Below the pieces are notes generated by a model that had not been told where the DNA came from, did not search any database, and saw only the letters and a program-made list of their open reading frames with translations. A stretch of DNA of 64,000 bases, taken from DASPKT01 sp035626475. GTDB taxonomy: Bacteria > Pseudomonadota > Alphaproteobacteria > Azospirillales > Azospirillaceae. The stretch lies in assembly GCA_035626475.1 (NCBI GenBank), contig DASPNP010000027.1:13760-77759 (forward strand), written 5' to 3'. The position numbers and the translations under genes were made by a program. Positions 34,769 to 44,020 of this stretch are shown one piece after another (within the stretch, counting starts at the first letter, position 1; the number at the start of each line of letters is the position of its first letter).

Positions 34769-35635
34769 ATGCTCAAGACCGAGGGCAAGACCGACACACC
34801 GCTGCGCGGCGACTACAGCGCCATGCGCGCGGACTACACGATCGAGCAGGGCTGGGAGAAATACACCGACGAGGAGCATGCGCTCTGGCGCCAGCTCTAT
34901 GAGCGGCAGACCGCGCTGCTGCCGCGCTACGCCGCGCCCGAGTATCTGGAGTGCCTGGGCCGGCTGAATGCCGCCGACGGCATCCCCGACTTCCGCCGCG
35001 CCACCGAGGTGGTGCACAAGGCGACCGGCTGGGAGCTGGTGGCCGTGCCCGGGCTAATCGACGAGAACGCCTTCTTCACCCATTTGTCGGAGCGGCGCTT
35101 TCCCGTCACCAACTGGCTGCGCACGCCGGAGGAGATGGACTATCTGGTCGAGCCGGACGTCTTCCACGACTTCTTCGGCCACGTCCCGCTGCTGATCCAT
35201 CCTGTCTTCGCCGACTACATGCAGGCCTACGGCAAGGGCGGCCTGCGCGCCATGAAGCTCGGCACCATGGAGAACCTGACCCGGCTCTACTGGTACATGG
35301 TGGAGTTCGGCCTGCTGAACACGAAGGACGGGCTGAAGGCCTACGGCGCCGGCATCCTGTCCTCGGCCGGCGAGACGGTCTACTGCATCGAGAGCCCGGA
35401 GCCGAACCGCATCGGCTTCGACCTGGAGCGCGTCATGCGGACCAAGTACCGCATCGACGACTACCAGGAGACCTACTTCGTGCTGGAGAGCTACGAGCAG
35501 CTCTTCGACGCCACGTCCCAGGATTTCGGCCCGATCTACGAGCGCCTGCGGGGCCTGCCCGACTTCGCCGCCACCGAGGTGCTGCCGGACGACAAGGTCT
35601 ACACAAGGGGCACGGGCCGCAAGCGGGCGGCGTGA
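34769..35635 (+). CDS. phhA: Phenylalanine 4-monooxygenase
   Basis: Tetrahydrobiopterin-dependent non-heme iron enzyme hydroxylating phenylalanine to tyrosine. 288 residues, normal for bacterial single-domain forms. Iron ligands: two His in PDVFHDFFGHVPLL and Glu in YWYMVEFGL. Other landmarks are RRFPVTNWLRTPEEMDYL and GILSSAGETVYCI. ATG 34769 has GGGAGGGATG upstream. No pterin carbinolamine dehydratase (phhB) follows, unlike in Pseudomonas; the gene is followed by a palindromic repeat. Works with hpd (27869) in aromatic amino-acid breakdown. Confidence 0.97.
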   Translation: MLKTEGKTDTPLRGDYSAMRADYTIEQGWEKYTDEEHALWRQLYERQTALLPRYAAPEYLECLGRLNAADGIPDFRRATEVVHKATGWELVAVPGLIDENAFFTHLSERRFPVTNWLRTPEEMDYLVEPDVFHDFFGHVPLLIHPVFADYMQAYGKGGLRAMKLGTMENLTRLYWYMVEFGLLNTKDGLKAYGAGILSSAGETVYCIESPEPNRIGFDLERVMRTKYRIDDYQETYFVLESYEQLFDATSQDFGPIYERLRGLPDFAATEVLPDDKVYTRGTGRKRAA

Positions 35636-35673
35636 GGGGAGGGGGCCGTGCGGCAGCGTTGATGCCGTGCGGC

Positions 35674-35765
35674 CTTCGACAGGCTCAGGCTGAGGAGGTT
35701 GTTGCTGCTCCCTAATTCATCGGGAGTGCCTCGCACCACCCTCCCTCATGCTGAGCCTGTCGAAG
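35674..35765. repeat. Palindromic repeat with CTTCGACAGGCTCAG arms
   Basis: The arms CTTCGACAGGCTCAG (35674-35688) and CTGAGCCTGTCGAAG (35751-35765) are perfect 15-bp inverted repeats around a 62-bp centre. This arm sequence is a very widespread proteobacterial intergenic repeat. It fills the gap between phhA and the receiver gene, both of which converge on it. Confidence 0.85.
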
Positions 35766-35789
35766 CACGCAGCACGCCCCAGCCACCCC

Positions 35790-36218
35790 TCAATAACTCG
35801 GCTTCAGCCCCGGCTTGCGGTTGCGGCAGGCGATGCGGAGCTTCACTTCCAGCTGGGCGCAGGAGAAGGGCTTCACCACGAAGGCGGTGACGCCCTCCTT
35901 GCGGGCCTCCATGACCGCGTCCAGCGTGCCGTTGCCGGTCTGCATGATGAAGGCGAGGTCGGGGCGGGTCTTGCGGATGGCGCGCAGCAGGTCGATGCCG
36001 GACATGCGCGGCATCAGCCAGTCGCACAGCACCAGGTCGATCTCGGCCCCGTACTCCTTCATCACGGCCAGCGCGTCGGCGCCGTCCACGGCGGTGCGGA
36101 CGTCGCGCACCCCGATCTCGCGCAGCATGTCGACGATGAAGCTGCGCTGCTGCATCTGGTCCTCGACCACCAGCACGCGGAGCGTGCGCAGCGGATCCTC
36201 GGGCACGAACAGCTTCAT
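35790..36218 (-). CDS. Single-domain response regulator (CheY-like)
   Basis: 142-residue receiver with no output domain. Acidic pair in VLVVEDQMQQRSFIV, phospho-Asp in LVLCDWLMPRMSG, conserved Lys in FVVKPFSCAQLEVKL. Its ATG overlaps the TGA of the hybrid kinase upstream (ATGA), so translation is coupled and it is almost certainly that kinase's partner. Output probably goes through protein-protein contact or phosphotransfer. Confidence 0.92.
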   Translation of the reverse strand: MKLFVPEDPLRTLRVLVVEDQMQQRSFIVDMLREIGVRDVRTAVDGADALAVMKEYGAEIDLVLCDWLMPRMSGIDLLRAIRKTRPDLAFIMQTGNGTLDAVMEARKEGVTAFVVKPFSCAQLEVKLRIACRNRKPGLKPSY

Positions 36219-38890
36219 GGCGCCGCCACCTCGCCGCCGCAGATGGCCTCGGCCACCACCGCCTGCAGGGTGGCGAGGTCGATCGGCTTGTACAGCACCG
36301 TGGCACCCGGGGGCAGGTCGCCCTGCGAATAGCCGCCGCGCGAGGGGTAGCCGGTCATGAAGACCACGGGCACGCCCGGGTCCAGCTCCTGCACCAGCTG
36401 CGCCAGGCGGATGCCGCCCAGCTCGGGCATGACGATGTCGGTCAGCAGCAGGTCGATGGCGCCGGCGTCGAACAGCTCCAGCGCCTCGGCGCCGTCGCCG
36501 GCGGCGATGACGTCGTAGCCGGCATCCGTAAGCGTCTCCGCCACCAGGGCCAGCAGATCGGGCTCGTCCTCGGCCACCAGGATGGTGCCCTGGCCCGGGC
36601 CGGCGCGGACACCGGGCGGCCGGGCGCCGGCGACCGGCGCGGGCGCGTCGGTCAGCGGCAGCCAGATGTGGAAGACCGTGCCCTCGCCGGGGGCGCTCTC
36701 CACCTCGATGGCGCCGCCCACCTGCCGTACCGTGCCGTAGACCATGGACAGGCCCAGGCCGGTGCCCTGGCCGGGCGGCTTGGTGGTGAAGAAGGGCTCG
36801 AAGATGCGGGCCTTCACCTCCTCGCTCATGCCGGTGCCGGCATCGCGCACCGACAGCAGCGCCGCCGGCCGGTCGCCGATCTCGCGCGGCCGCGGCGCGT
36901 CGGCCTCCACGGTGCGCAGCGCCACGGTGAGGCGGCCGCCCTCGGGCATGGCGTCGCGGGCGTTGATGGCGAGGTTCACCACCGCCTGGGCCATCAGGTC
37001 GGGGTCGACCGCGACCCAGACCGGCTTCTCCGGCAGCTCGAAGGCCAGGTCGATCGTCTCGCCCAGCAGCGGCGAGAGCAGGAACTGCTGGTTGCGCACG
37101 ACGGCCGCGAGGTCGACGTCGCGCGGTTCCACCATCTTGCGCCGGGCGAAGGTCAGCAGCTCGCGGGTCAGCACCGAGGCGCGCTTCACGCCCTGGACGA
37201 TGCGGTCCAGTTGGCCGGCGATGGGGGCGGTCTGCTCGCCGCCCTTCTCGGCCGCGCGGCGGGCCAGCTCGGCATAGCCGCCGATGACCGACAGGATGTT
37301 GTTGAAGTCGTGCGCGATGCCGCCGGCCAGCTGGCCCAGCGCGTCCATCTTCTGCGCCTGCAGCAGCTGCGACTCCAGGCTCTTCTGCTCGGTCACGTCG
37401 GTGAACAGGCAGACATAGCCGCCGCCCGGCATCGGGCTGTGGCGGATCTGCAGCCACTGGCCGTTGGGCCGGCGCCGCTCGCCCAGATAGGCGCCGTCGT
37501 GCCGCATCTGGTCGAAATAGGCCAGACTCTCCTCAATCGTCTCGTCAGGGTATTCGCCGCGCTCGGCCATGTGGCGGACGATGTCGCGGTCCAGCGTGCC
37601 GGGCTTGAGAATGTCCGCCGGCAGGCCGGAGAGCTCGCGCAGCTTCTCGTTGGTGACCAGGATGCGGCCGTCCGGACCGTAGACCACGACCCCGACGCCG
37701 ATATTGGCCAGCATCGTCTCCAGCAGCTCGTTCTTCTCGGCGAGGTCGCGCTGGGCGCGCTTGGTCTCGGTGATGTCGCGGATGAAGGCGGTGTAGCCGC
37801 GGGTGTTGCCCAGCGGCACCTCGGTCAGGGCCAGCTCGGCCGGGAAGATCGTCCCGTCGGCCTTCAGCGCCTCGACCTCGATGCGCTGCCCGACCAGCCG
37901 CGGCGACTGGCCGTTGCGCAGCCGCGCCATGCCGCCGTCATGGCCCTTGCGGTGGTGGTGCGGGATGATGGTCTCGGAGACGCTGCGGCCCAGCACGTCG
38001 GACCGGCCCCAGCCGAAGGCGCGCTCGGCCGCCGGGTTGAACACGCCGATGCGGCCGTCCGGGTCGATGCCGACGATGGCGTCCAGCGCCGTGTCGATGA
38101 TGGTGCGGGCGCGCTCCTCGCTCTGCCGCAGCCGCTCGTGCGCCTTCTCCTGCTCGCTGGTGTCGCGGAAGATGACCAGCACCAGCGTCTCGCCGCCGCT
38201 CTCGAACGGGACGGCGGTCAGCTCGGTGAAGATGGTGCGCTTGTCGTAGGTGCGCAGCTGCATGCGCAGCGGCCGCCCGGCCAGTTCGCCCGAGACCACG
38301 CCGCGCAGCAGGCGCCCGGCCTCGGCGATGGTCTCCATGGTGGTCATGTCGAACAGGCTGAGGTCCTCGGCCGTCTGGCCCTCCGGTACGCCCAGCAGCC
38401 GCATGCCCGCGCGGTTGAGGAAGCGGCCGCGCCCAGCCGTGTCGTGGACGGCGATGCCGTCGGGCGAGAGGTCGACCAGCTGCCGGTAGCGCTTCTCGCT
38501 TTCCGCCAGCGCCGCCTCGCGCCGCTTCAGTTCGGTGATGTCGGTGCGGACGCAGATGGTGCTGCCGTCGGGCGCCTTGTGGTCGGAGACCAGCACCCAG
38601 CGGCCGGTGTCGGCCAGGAACTCGAAGGGATCGCGCGGATGGCGGAACAGGGCCAGGCGGCGCTGGATATAGTGCTCGGGGTCCTGGCCCATCGCGTCCG
38701 GGTTCTCCCCGGCGGCGACGGCCGCGCGCAGCAGATCCTCGTACCGGGCGCCCGGCACCAGCCGCTTGGCCGAGGCGCCGAAGATCTGGCGGAAGCGGTT
38801 GTTGACCAGGACCAGCCGCTCGTCGGGATCGAACAGCGCGAAGCCGTCGGAGACGGCCTCCAGCGAATGGATGATGTTGTCGAGATCCAC
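36215..38890 (-). CDS. Multi-PAS hybrid sensor histidine kinase with C-terminal receiver
   Basis: Soluble 891-residue kinase. Four PAS domains in a row (about 1-125, 130-250, 255-385, 390-500; e.g. YRQLVDLSPDGIAVHDTAG, ARTIIDTALDAIVGIDPDG), then HisKA with GGIAHDFNNILSVIGGYAEL, HATPase with NLAINARDAM and GTGLGLSMVYG, then a receiver with phospho-Asp in LLLTDIVMPELGG. The HDFNN H-box is of the type often wired to further receivers. GTG start at 38890. Forms a translationally coupled pair with the receiver protein that follows. Signal unknown; PAS domains may bind heme, flavin or small ligands. Confidence 0.92.
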   Translation of the reverse strand: MDLDNIIHSLEAVSDGFALFDPDERLVLVNNRFRQIFGASAKRLVPGARYEDLLRAAVAAGENPDAMGQDPEHYIQRRLALFRHPRDPFEFLADTGRWVLVSDHKAPDGSTICVRTDITELKRREAALAESEKRYRQLVDLSPDGIAVHDTAGRGRFLNRAGMRLLGVPEGQTAEDLSLFDMTTMETIAEAGRLLRGVVSGELAGRPLRMQLRTYDKRTIFTELTAVPFESGGETLVLVIFRDTSEQEKAHERLRQSEERARTIIDTALDAIVGIDPDGRIGVFNPAAERAFGWGRSDVLGRSVSETIIPHHHRKGHDGGMARLRNGQSPRLVGQRIEVEALKADGTIFPAELALTEVPLGNTRGYTAFIRDITETKRAQRDLAEKNELLETMLANIGVGVVVYGPDGRILVTNEKLRELSGLPADILKPGTLDRDIVRHMAERGEYPDETIEESLAYFDQMRHDGAYLGERRRPNGQWLQIRHSPMPGGGYVCLFTDVTEQKSLESQLLQAQKMDALGQLAGGIAHDFNNILSVIGGYAELARRAAEKGGEQTAPIAGQLDRIVQGVKRASVLTRELLTFARRKMVEPRDVDLAAVVRNQQFLLSPLLGETIDLAFELPEKPVWVAVDPDLMAQAVVNLAINARDAMPEGGRLTVALRTVEADAPRPREIGDRPAALLSVRDAGTGMSEEVKARIFEPFFTTKPPGQGTGLGLSMVYGTVRQVGGAIEVESAPGEGTVFHIWLPLTDAPAPVAGARPPGVRAGPGQGTILVAEDEPDLLALVAETLTDAGYDVIAAGDGAEALELFDAGAIDLLLTDIVMPELGGIRLAQLVQELDPGVPVVFMTGYPSRGGYSQGDLPPGATVLYKPIDLATLQAVVAEAICGGEVAAP

Positions 38891-38986
38891 GCCCCGCGCC
38901 CCCGCGCACCGGTCACATCAGGGACTCTTGCCCCAGCCCTGCCGCATTCGCAAGCGTTCAGCCGGAGGTCATAGTCCGTGGCGCGC

Positions 38987-39619
38987 TCAGCGGGCCTCGA
39001 CCAGCTGGGTCACGACGTTGGCGCCGGTCTCGACCAGGGCCTCGGCGCGCTCGCGGTAGTCGCGCTGCCCGCTGAAGCCGCCCTCGGCCTTGACCCGCTC
39101 GATCCACTCGGGCGAGGCGCCCAGGCGGACGAAGCGGTCGATCATGCGGCCGGTCGACTTGATCGTGACCACGCCCGTGTCCAGCTGGCGCGGCGCGTGC
39201 ACCATGAACTCGGCGCCCTTCTCGGCATAGCGCGGATAGCCGGCCATGTAGAGGCCGAAGCACATGCTCTCGCAGGACTCGCCCGACTTCACCAGGGTGG
39301 CGACCGGGCGGCCGGAATCGCGCTCGGCCAGGATGCGGTCGATGACGGCGTAGCCGGCCTTGGTGAAGCCGCCGGGGCTGTTCAGCTCCAGCAGCAGCGG
39401 CCGGCCCTGCGGCAGCGCGGTGACGGCGGCGGCGAAGCGGTCGGCGATGTCGTGGGTGATGACGCCGTCCACGCGCAGCACCGTCCCGGCATCCGTCTCC
39501 CGCAGCTCGATGCGGGCCGGGACGAGGTCCGGCAGGGGCATCGTCGCCACGGTCTCGGCGCGGGCGGACCCGGCGAAGGCGGCGAACAGGATGGCGAGGC
39601 TGGCGATCTGGCGGCGCAT
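38987..39619 (-). CDS. ClpP/crotonase-fold periplasmic protein (COG3904-like)
   Basis: 210-residue exported protein with a signal peptide (ending AGSARAE). The ClpP-like core shows LLLELNSPGGFTKAGYAVIDRIL, matching the strand-turn-helix around the oxyanion hole, and GESCESMCFGLYMAGYPRYA, where the Ser between two Cys corresponds to the predicted nucleophile in COG3904-type proteins. A His in EFMVHAPRQL fits the catalytic His. Possibly a periplasmic serine protease; substrate unknown. ATG 39619 has CGGAGGATTG upstream. Separate from the kinase by about 100 bp. Confidence 0.78.
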   Translation of the reverse strand: MRRQIASLAILFAAFAGSARAETVATMPLPDLVPARIELRETDAGTVLRVDGVITHDIADRFAAAVTALPQGRPLLLELNSPGGFTKAGYAVIDRILAERDSGRPVATLVKSGESCESMCFGLYMAGYPRYAEKGAEFMVHAPRQLDTGVVTIKSTGRMIDRFVRLGASPEWIERVKAEGGFSGQRDYRERAEALVETGANVVTQLVEAR

Positions 39620-39698
39620 GACAATCCTCCGTGCGTCGGAGGCCAGACTGCCGCCCGGAACTTTCCGGTTGGTTAACGATCCGCAGATCGCAATAAGG

Positions 39699-40454
39699 TT
39701 ACGTCATCACCATGCCGCCGCTGGGGCTGAGGCACTGGCCCACCATGTGCGAGGCGTCGGGGGAGGCCAGGAAGACATAGGCCGGCGTCACCTCCGTGAG
39801 GTCGGCCAGCTTCTGGCGGGGGATGCGGCGGCGCAGCTGGTCCAGCGCCGCGCCCACCGTGCCGCCGGCCTGCCGCGGCGCCAGCGCGCCGGGCGCCACG
39901 CAGTTGGCCGCCACGTTGCGCGGGCCGATGTCGTGGACCAGGCTGCGGGTGAAGCCGAGGATGGCGCCGGACGCCGCGCCGTAGAGCGTCAGCCCGGCGG
40001 CGCCGGAATATACCGTATCCGAAACGGTATTGATGATGCGGCCGTAATCCTGGGCGATCATCAGCGGCAGGACCAGGCGGGTCATCAGGTAGACGCTGCG
40101 CACGCTGCCCGCCATGACCGCGTCGAACATCTCGACATTGGTCTCGTCGAAGGGCACGGTCGGACGCAGGCCGGCATTGTTGACGAGTATGTCGATGTGG
40201 GTGAAGGCGGTGACCGCCGTCTCGGCCAGCAGGTAGGCGCCGTCGGGGCTGGAGACGTCGGCCTGCACCACCACGGCGCGGCGGCCCAGCGCCTCGATCT
40301 CCAGGGCGGCGGATGAGGCCTCCGGCGCCTCCTCGGGCTGCTGGTGATGCAGGAGCACGTCGGCGCCTTCGCGGGCATAGGCCACCGCCACCGCCCGGCC
40401 GATGCCGCCGGCCGCGCCCGTCACCAGCGCCGTCCGCCCTTCAAGCCTGCCCAT
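39699..40454 (-). CDS. SDR family protein lacking the catalytic Lys
   Basis: 251-residue Rossmann protein: cofactor loop VTGAAGGIGRAVA, structural Asn in ILVNNAGLRPT, active-site strand INTVSDTV and C-terminal ASPDASHMVGQCLSPSGGM typical of beta-ketoacyl-ACP reductase-like SDRs. The YxxxK motif reads YGAAS (in LTLYGAASGAIL), so Tyr is present but the Lys is Ser. This should impair normal hydride-transfer catalysis. It may have lost activity or use a different mechanism. ATG 40454 has GGGGAGGAC upstream. Lies 80 bp after the giant GlmS-like gene, same strand. Confidence 0.82.
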   Translation of the reverse strand: MGRLEGRTALVTGAAGGIGRAVAVAYAREGADVLLHHQQPEEAPEASSAALEIEALGRRAVVVQADVSSPDGAYLLAETAVTAFTHIDILVNNAGLRPTVPFDETNVEMFDAVMAGSVRSVYLMTRLVLPLMIAQDYGRIINTVSDTVYSGAAGLTLYGAASGAILGFTRSLVHDIGPRNVAANCVAPGALAPRQAGGTVGAALDQLRRRIPRQKLADLTEVTPAYVFLASPDASHMVGQCLSPSGGMVMT

Positions 40455-40533
40455 GCCGTCCTCCCCGGTCCCAATGCCGCGCATGGTGGTCCGCGGAAGC
40501 CGGGGCGTCAACGGGTGGGGCGTCTGGGGGCGG

Positions 40534-43500
40534 TCACTGGTCGCGCAGCAGCTCCGCCGGGCTGCGGAACAGCAGGTCGCGCGGGCTGCGGCTCTCCAGG
40601 AACGCCGCGAAACCGCCGCCGGAGGCCTCGTGGAAGGCGTCGTAGAGGTCCTCGTAGAGCCGCAGATCCTTGAGCAGCCCGGTCTTCTGCTGCAGCGAGG
40701 CCTGGGGCAGCAGCGCCGTGTGCAGCAGCAGCAGGCCGGAGACGGTCCAGGCGGCCTCGTCGAAGACCGGCACCAGCAGCAGCGACTCGTCCCCCTGCGG
40801 CCCGCCCGAGAGGATGGCGCGGCCCAGGCGCAGGGCCCGGCGCTTGCTGCCCGTCGCCGGCTGCGGCGTATCGTACCGCGACGCCACGCCCCTGGAGCGG
40901 CCCGAGCGGCCCGCGATGCGCAGCAGCGCCGAACCGTCGGCCCCCTCGCCCTCCAGCTTGTAGAAGGCGCCGCCCTCGACACCGACGACGACGGTGGAGA
41001 GCGCCACCAGCACCTGCCGGTCGTGCTCCGCCAGATGCGCCGCCGTGACGCCCAGCTCGGCCAGGGCCGCGTGCAGCAGCGGGCTGATCTCGCGCCCCGG
41101 GCGGGAGATGCCGACCGTCACGGTCTTTGCCTGGTGGCGGATCGTGTCGACGGGCCGCGAGGTCTCCTCGAACAGGGTCTGCAGCAGCTTCAACCCTTCG
41201 CCGCGCAGCTTTACGGCATCCGGCCCGCGCAGGCGGCCGGCCAGCAGCGCCAGCTTCGCCGTCAGGCTGGCGGGCAGGGCGGCGTCAAGGTTCCCTTCGG
41301 CGCAGGCGGCGACCTGATCCTCCAGCCGGTCTGCGATGCGTGCCAAGTCGCCGCCGGCGGCGGTTTCCAGCTCGGCCGAGATCTCGCGGAAGGCCTTGCT
41401 GCCGGAATCGATGGCCAGCGCGGCGTGGAAGCCCCAGAGATGGCCGGCCACCGTGGCCATGACGAAGTCCAGCCCTGCCCCGGCGCTGGGCAGGCGCACC
41501 ACCGCCTCGGCATAGGAATCGAAGCAGGTCTCGCCCTTGGCGGCGAAGACGATGGGCTTGCCGTTGTGCGCCTTGAAGATCGCCACCTCCTTGGCCGTGT
41601 CCTGCGCCAGCAGCGGCGCCAGGTCGTTGGCGACGACCAGGGTCAGGGGCTCGGTGGAGAGGTCGATGTGCTTCTTGTCCTCGGTGAAGTCCACCGGGAT
41701 CGACTTGTAGCAGAGCTCCGACAGCTTGATGCGGATCTCCTCCGCCGCGATCTTGTTGGCGCCGTTGCCGACGACCGCCCAATAGCGGTTGCGCGGGGCG
41801 TAGGCCTCGGCGCAGGCGCGGATCCCGGCCTCGTCGTCCAGCACCTCCTGGATGCGTTGCGGCAGCCCTTCCAGCGCCACCACCTCGTCATGGATCTGCG
41901 CTTTCGCCATCGTGCCCAGCGCGTCGGCGAGGCACAGCGCCGTCAGCTTGCCGGCCGCGACCTGGCTGTAGAAGGCCTTGGTCGAGGCCACGGCCATCTC
42001 GATGTCGCGGCCGTCGCTGGTGAAGAGGTGGCTGTCCGACTTGCGCACCAGCGGGCTGTTGCGCCGGTTGACGATGGCATGGATCCAGGCGCCGGCGGCG
42101 CGGGCCAGGTCGACCGTGCGGTTGGTGTCGGTGGTGGTGCCGCTCTGGCTGATGGCGATGACCAGCGCATCGTCCAGCGAGCGCCCCTCAAGGTCGCCCG
42201 ACAGCTCCGACGCCTTGGCGCTCTCCACCGTGACGGCGGTATGGCCCAGCGCCAGCCGGATCAGGTGCGCCACGCCCATGGCGGCGATGGCGGCGGTGCC
42301 CTGGCCGGTCACGAGGATGCGGCGGATGGGCGGCCGGCCCGAGTCCTTCAGCCGGTCGCGTAGGCCCTGCCACGGGCCCGTCTCGCCCAGTTCGAAGCTG
42401 ACGGCGCGGCCCTGGCGGCGGTAACGGCCGACCAGGGTCTTGGCGACGCTGGAGGGGGCCTCGTGCACCTCCTTCTCGAAGAAATGGTCGAAGTCGCCGC
42501 GGAAGATGTCGCGGGAGAAGATCTCGATCGGCTCGGCCTTCAGCGCGGCCGGCGCGCCGTCATCGATGGTGCGGGCGGACAGGCCGGGCTCATCCCCGGC
42601 GGTGGACAGCGCCACCGACAGGCCGCCGCGCTCCACCTGCGCCAGCGCCACCGAGCGGCGGGCGCGGGGCGCCAGGCCGTAATTCTCGGACGCGACGATG
42701 ATCCCGTCCTCGATCTCGGCCACGAACAGGCTCTGGCCGCTGCCCTTCTGGCCCAGCCAGATCCGCTCCGGTTCCTCCGGGTGCTGCATGATGACGGCCA
42801 TGGACCCCTCCAGCCGCCGCATGACGCCGAGGAACCGGTCGTCGCGCCTGGAGGTGCCCTCATCCAGCCGGTAGAGGACGGGGATGATCTTGGTATCCCC
42901 GGTGACCTCGGGCGCGATGGCGTGGCCGGCGGGCTCGACCGCGCCCTCCACCAGCCCCCGGTAATTGTCGACGTCGCCGTTCAGCGCGAAGACCGCGTCG
43001 GCGTCGGCCGGCAGCTCCGCCGCGTTGTCGCCGCGCAAGCTGCCGTTCATCGGGTGGCAGTTCGGCAGGGTGATGGCGCCGTGCGAGGCCCAGCGGGTAT
43101 GGGCGATGGCGCTCATGGACTCGGCGCGGGCGGCGGCCACCCACAGCAGCCCGTCGGCACGGATGGCGGCGCGCAGCGTGGCGCCGTTGTCGCCCAGCCG
43201 TCCGATCAGGTTGGCGACCTTGTAGACCAGCCGCACCGTCGTGCCGCCCGGGGCCGGGTGGATGGACACGGCCCCATGCCTGTCGCCGCGCGGGCGGGCC
43301 TGCAGCTCGGGGCCCAGGTCGGAGGCGCCGAGGGCGCCCGGCAGGAAGAGCTGCACCGCGACGCCGGCGCTGTCGCGGCCGCGCACCTCCAGCCGGTCCA
43401 GATTCTCCAGCACCTGGGCCACGCCCCAGGCGACGAAGTGCTGGGCCGGCGATGCCCCGTCCGGCAGCAGGGCGGTGGTGCGGGCGACATTGCCCAGCAC

Positions 43501-43839
43501 CTCGGTCCGCACCTGCCAGCCATAGTCGCGCAGCCGCTCCGCCACCCGCTCCACCGCCGGGTCGCGGGCGTCCGGACCGGCGCGCAAGGTCCGCTCCAGC
43601 CCCTCGATCCGGTCGGCGAGATCCTCCAGCCGGGCGCGCGTGCCCGGGTCGGTGACGGCGGCGAGGTGCAGGGGGAAGGCCATCATCCGGTCGAACCGGG
43701 CGGCGATCGCGTCCAGGCCCGCATCCATGGCGGCGATGGTATCGGCGGCGCCGAGATCGCGCTCCACCTCCGCCAGCCAGCCGAGATCGGCCACGCGCTT
43801 CCAGTTGCGGTTGGAGAGGAAACCGGCAATGCCGCACAT
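40534..43839 (-). CDS. Giant GlmS-like amidotransferase/isomerase with extra domains (1101 aa)
   Basis: Related to glucosamine-6-phosphate synthase (about 610 aa), which makes GlcN-6-P from fructose-6-P and glutamine, but nearly twice as long. It starts MCGIAGFLS with the N-terminal nucleophile Cys. RGRDSAG (153-159, E. coli YRGYDSAG), AHTRWASHG (246-254), LNGDVDNY (287-) and GDTKI (314-) keep the glutamine-site residues. A first SIS domain (about 505-640) has ISQSGTTTDT. The second (about 680-820) keeps the Glu/Lys/Glu/His spacing of the isomerase centre (E701, K705, E708, H724). Extra sequence: about 120 residues after the first strand, about 50 more before HTRW, and about 280 at the C-terminus. 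Not an ordinary glmS; the role is unknown. Start ATG 43839. Confidence 0.85.
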   Translation of the reverse strand: MCGIAGFLSNRNWKRVADLGWLAEVERDLGAADTIAAMDAGLDAIAARFDRMMAFPLHLAAVTDPGTRARLEDLADRIEGLERTLRAGPDARDPAVERVAERLRDYGWQVRTEVLGNVARTTALLPDGASPAQHFVAWGVAQVLENLDRLEVRGRDSAGVAVQLFLPGALGASDLGPELQARPRGDRHGAVSIHPAPGGTTVRLVYKVANLIGRLGDNGATLRAAIRADGLLWVAAARAESMSAIAHTRWASHGAITLPNCHPMNGSLRGDNAAELPADADAVFALNGDVDNYRGLVEGAVEPAGHAIAPEVTGDTKIIPVLYRLDEGTSRRDDRFLGVMRRLEGSMAVIMQHPEEPERIWLGQKGSGQSLFVAEIEDGIIVASENYGLAPRARRSVALAQVERGGLSVALSTAGDEPGLSARTIDDGAPAALKAEPIEIFSRDIFRGDFDHFFEKEVHEAPSSVAKTLVGRYRRQGRAVSFELGETGPWQGLRDRLKDSGRPPIRRILVTGQGTAAIAAMGVAHLIRLALGHTAVTVESAKASELSGDLEGRSLDDALVIAISQSGTTTDTNRTVDLARAAGAWIHAIVNRRNSPLVRKSDSHLFTSDGRDIEMAVASTKAFYSQVAAGKLTALCLADALGTMAKAQIHDEVVALEGLPQRIQEVLDDEAGIRACAEAYAPRNRYWAVVGNGANKIAAEEIRIKLSELCYKSIPVDFTEDKKHIDLSTEPLTLVVANDLAPLLAQDTAKEVAIFKAHNGKPIVFAAKGETCFDSYAEAVVRLPSAGAGLDFVMATVAGHLWGFHAALAIDSGSKAFREISAELETAAGGDLARIADRLEDQVAACAEGNLDAALPASLTAKLALLAGRLRGPDAVKLRGEGLKLLQTLFEETSRPVDTIRHQAKTVTVGISRPGREISPLLHAALAELGVTAAHLAEHDRQVLVALSTVVVGVEGGAFYKLEGEGADGSALLRIAGRSGRSRGVASRYDTPQPATGSKRRALRLGRAILSGGPQGDESLLLVPVFDEAAWTVSGLLLLHTALLPQASLQQKTGLLKDLRLYEDLYDAFHEASGGGFAAFLESRSPRDLLFRSPAELLRDQ

Positions 43840-44020
43840 GGTGAACCGCCTTCGTCCCGAGGGTTTGCCTTCTTAGCCCGCCGCGCGGCATGCCGCAAAG
43901 GGCAACGTCGGGGCAGCGGCGAGAGTAGGCGGGGGATCGGAAGGCGGCGGCTTGGCAGGGTGGGACGACCGGCCTTATCCTCCGCGCCCGCTCGTCCCGA
44001 CCCATTCCAGGAGCCCCGCC

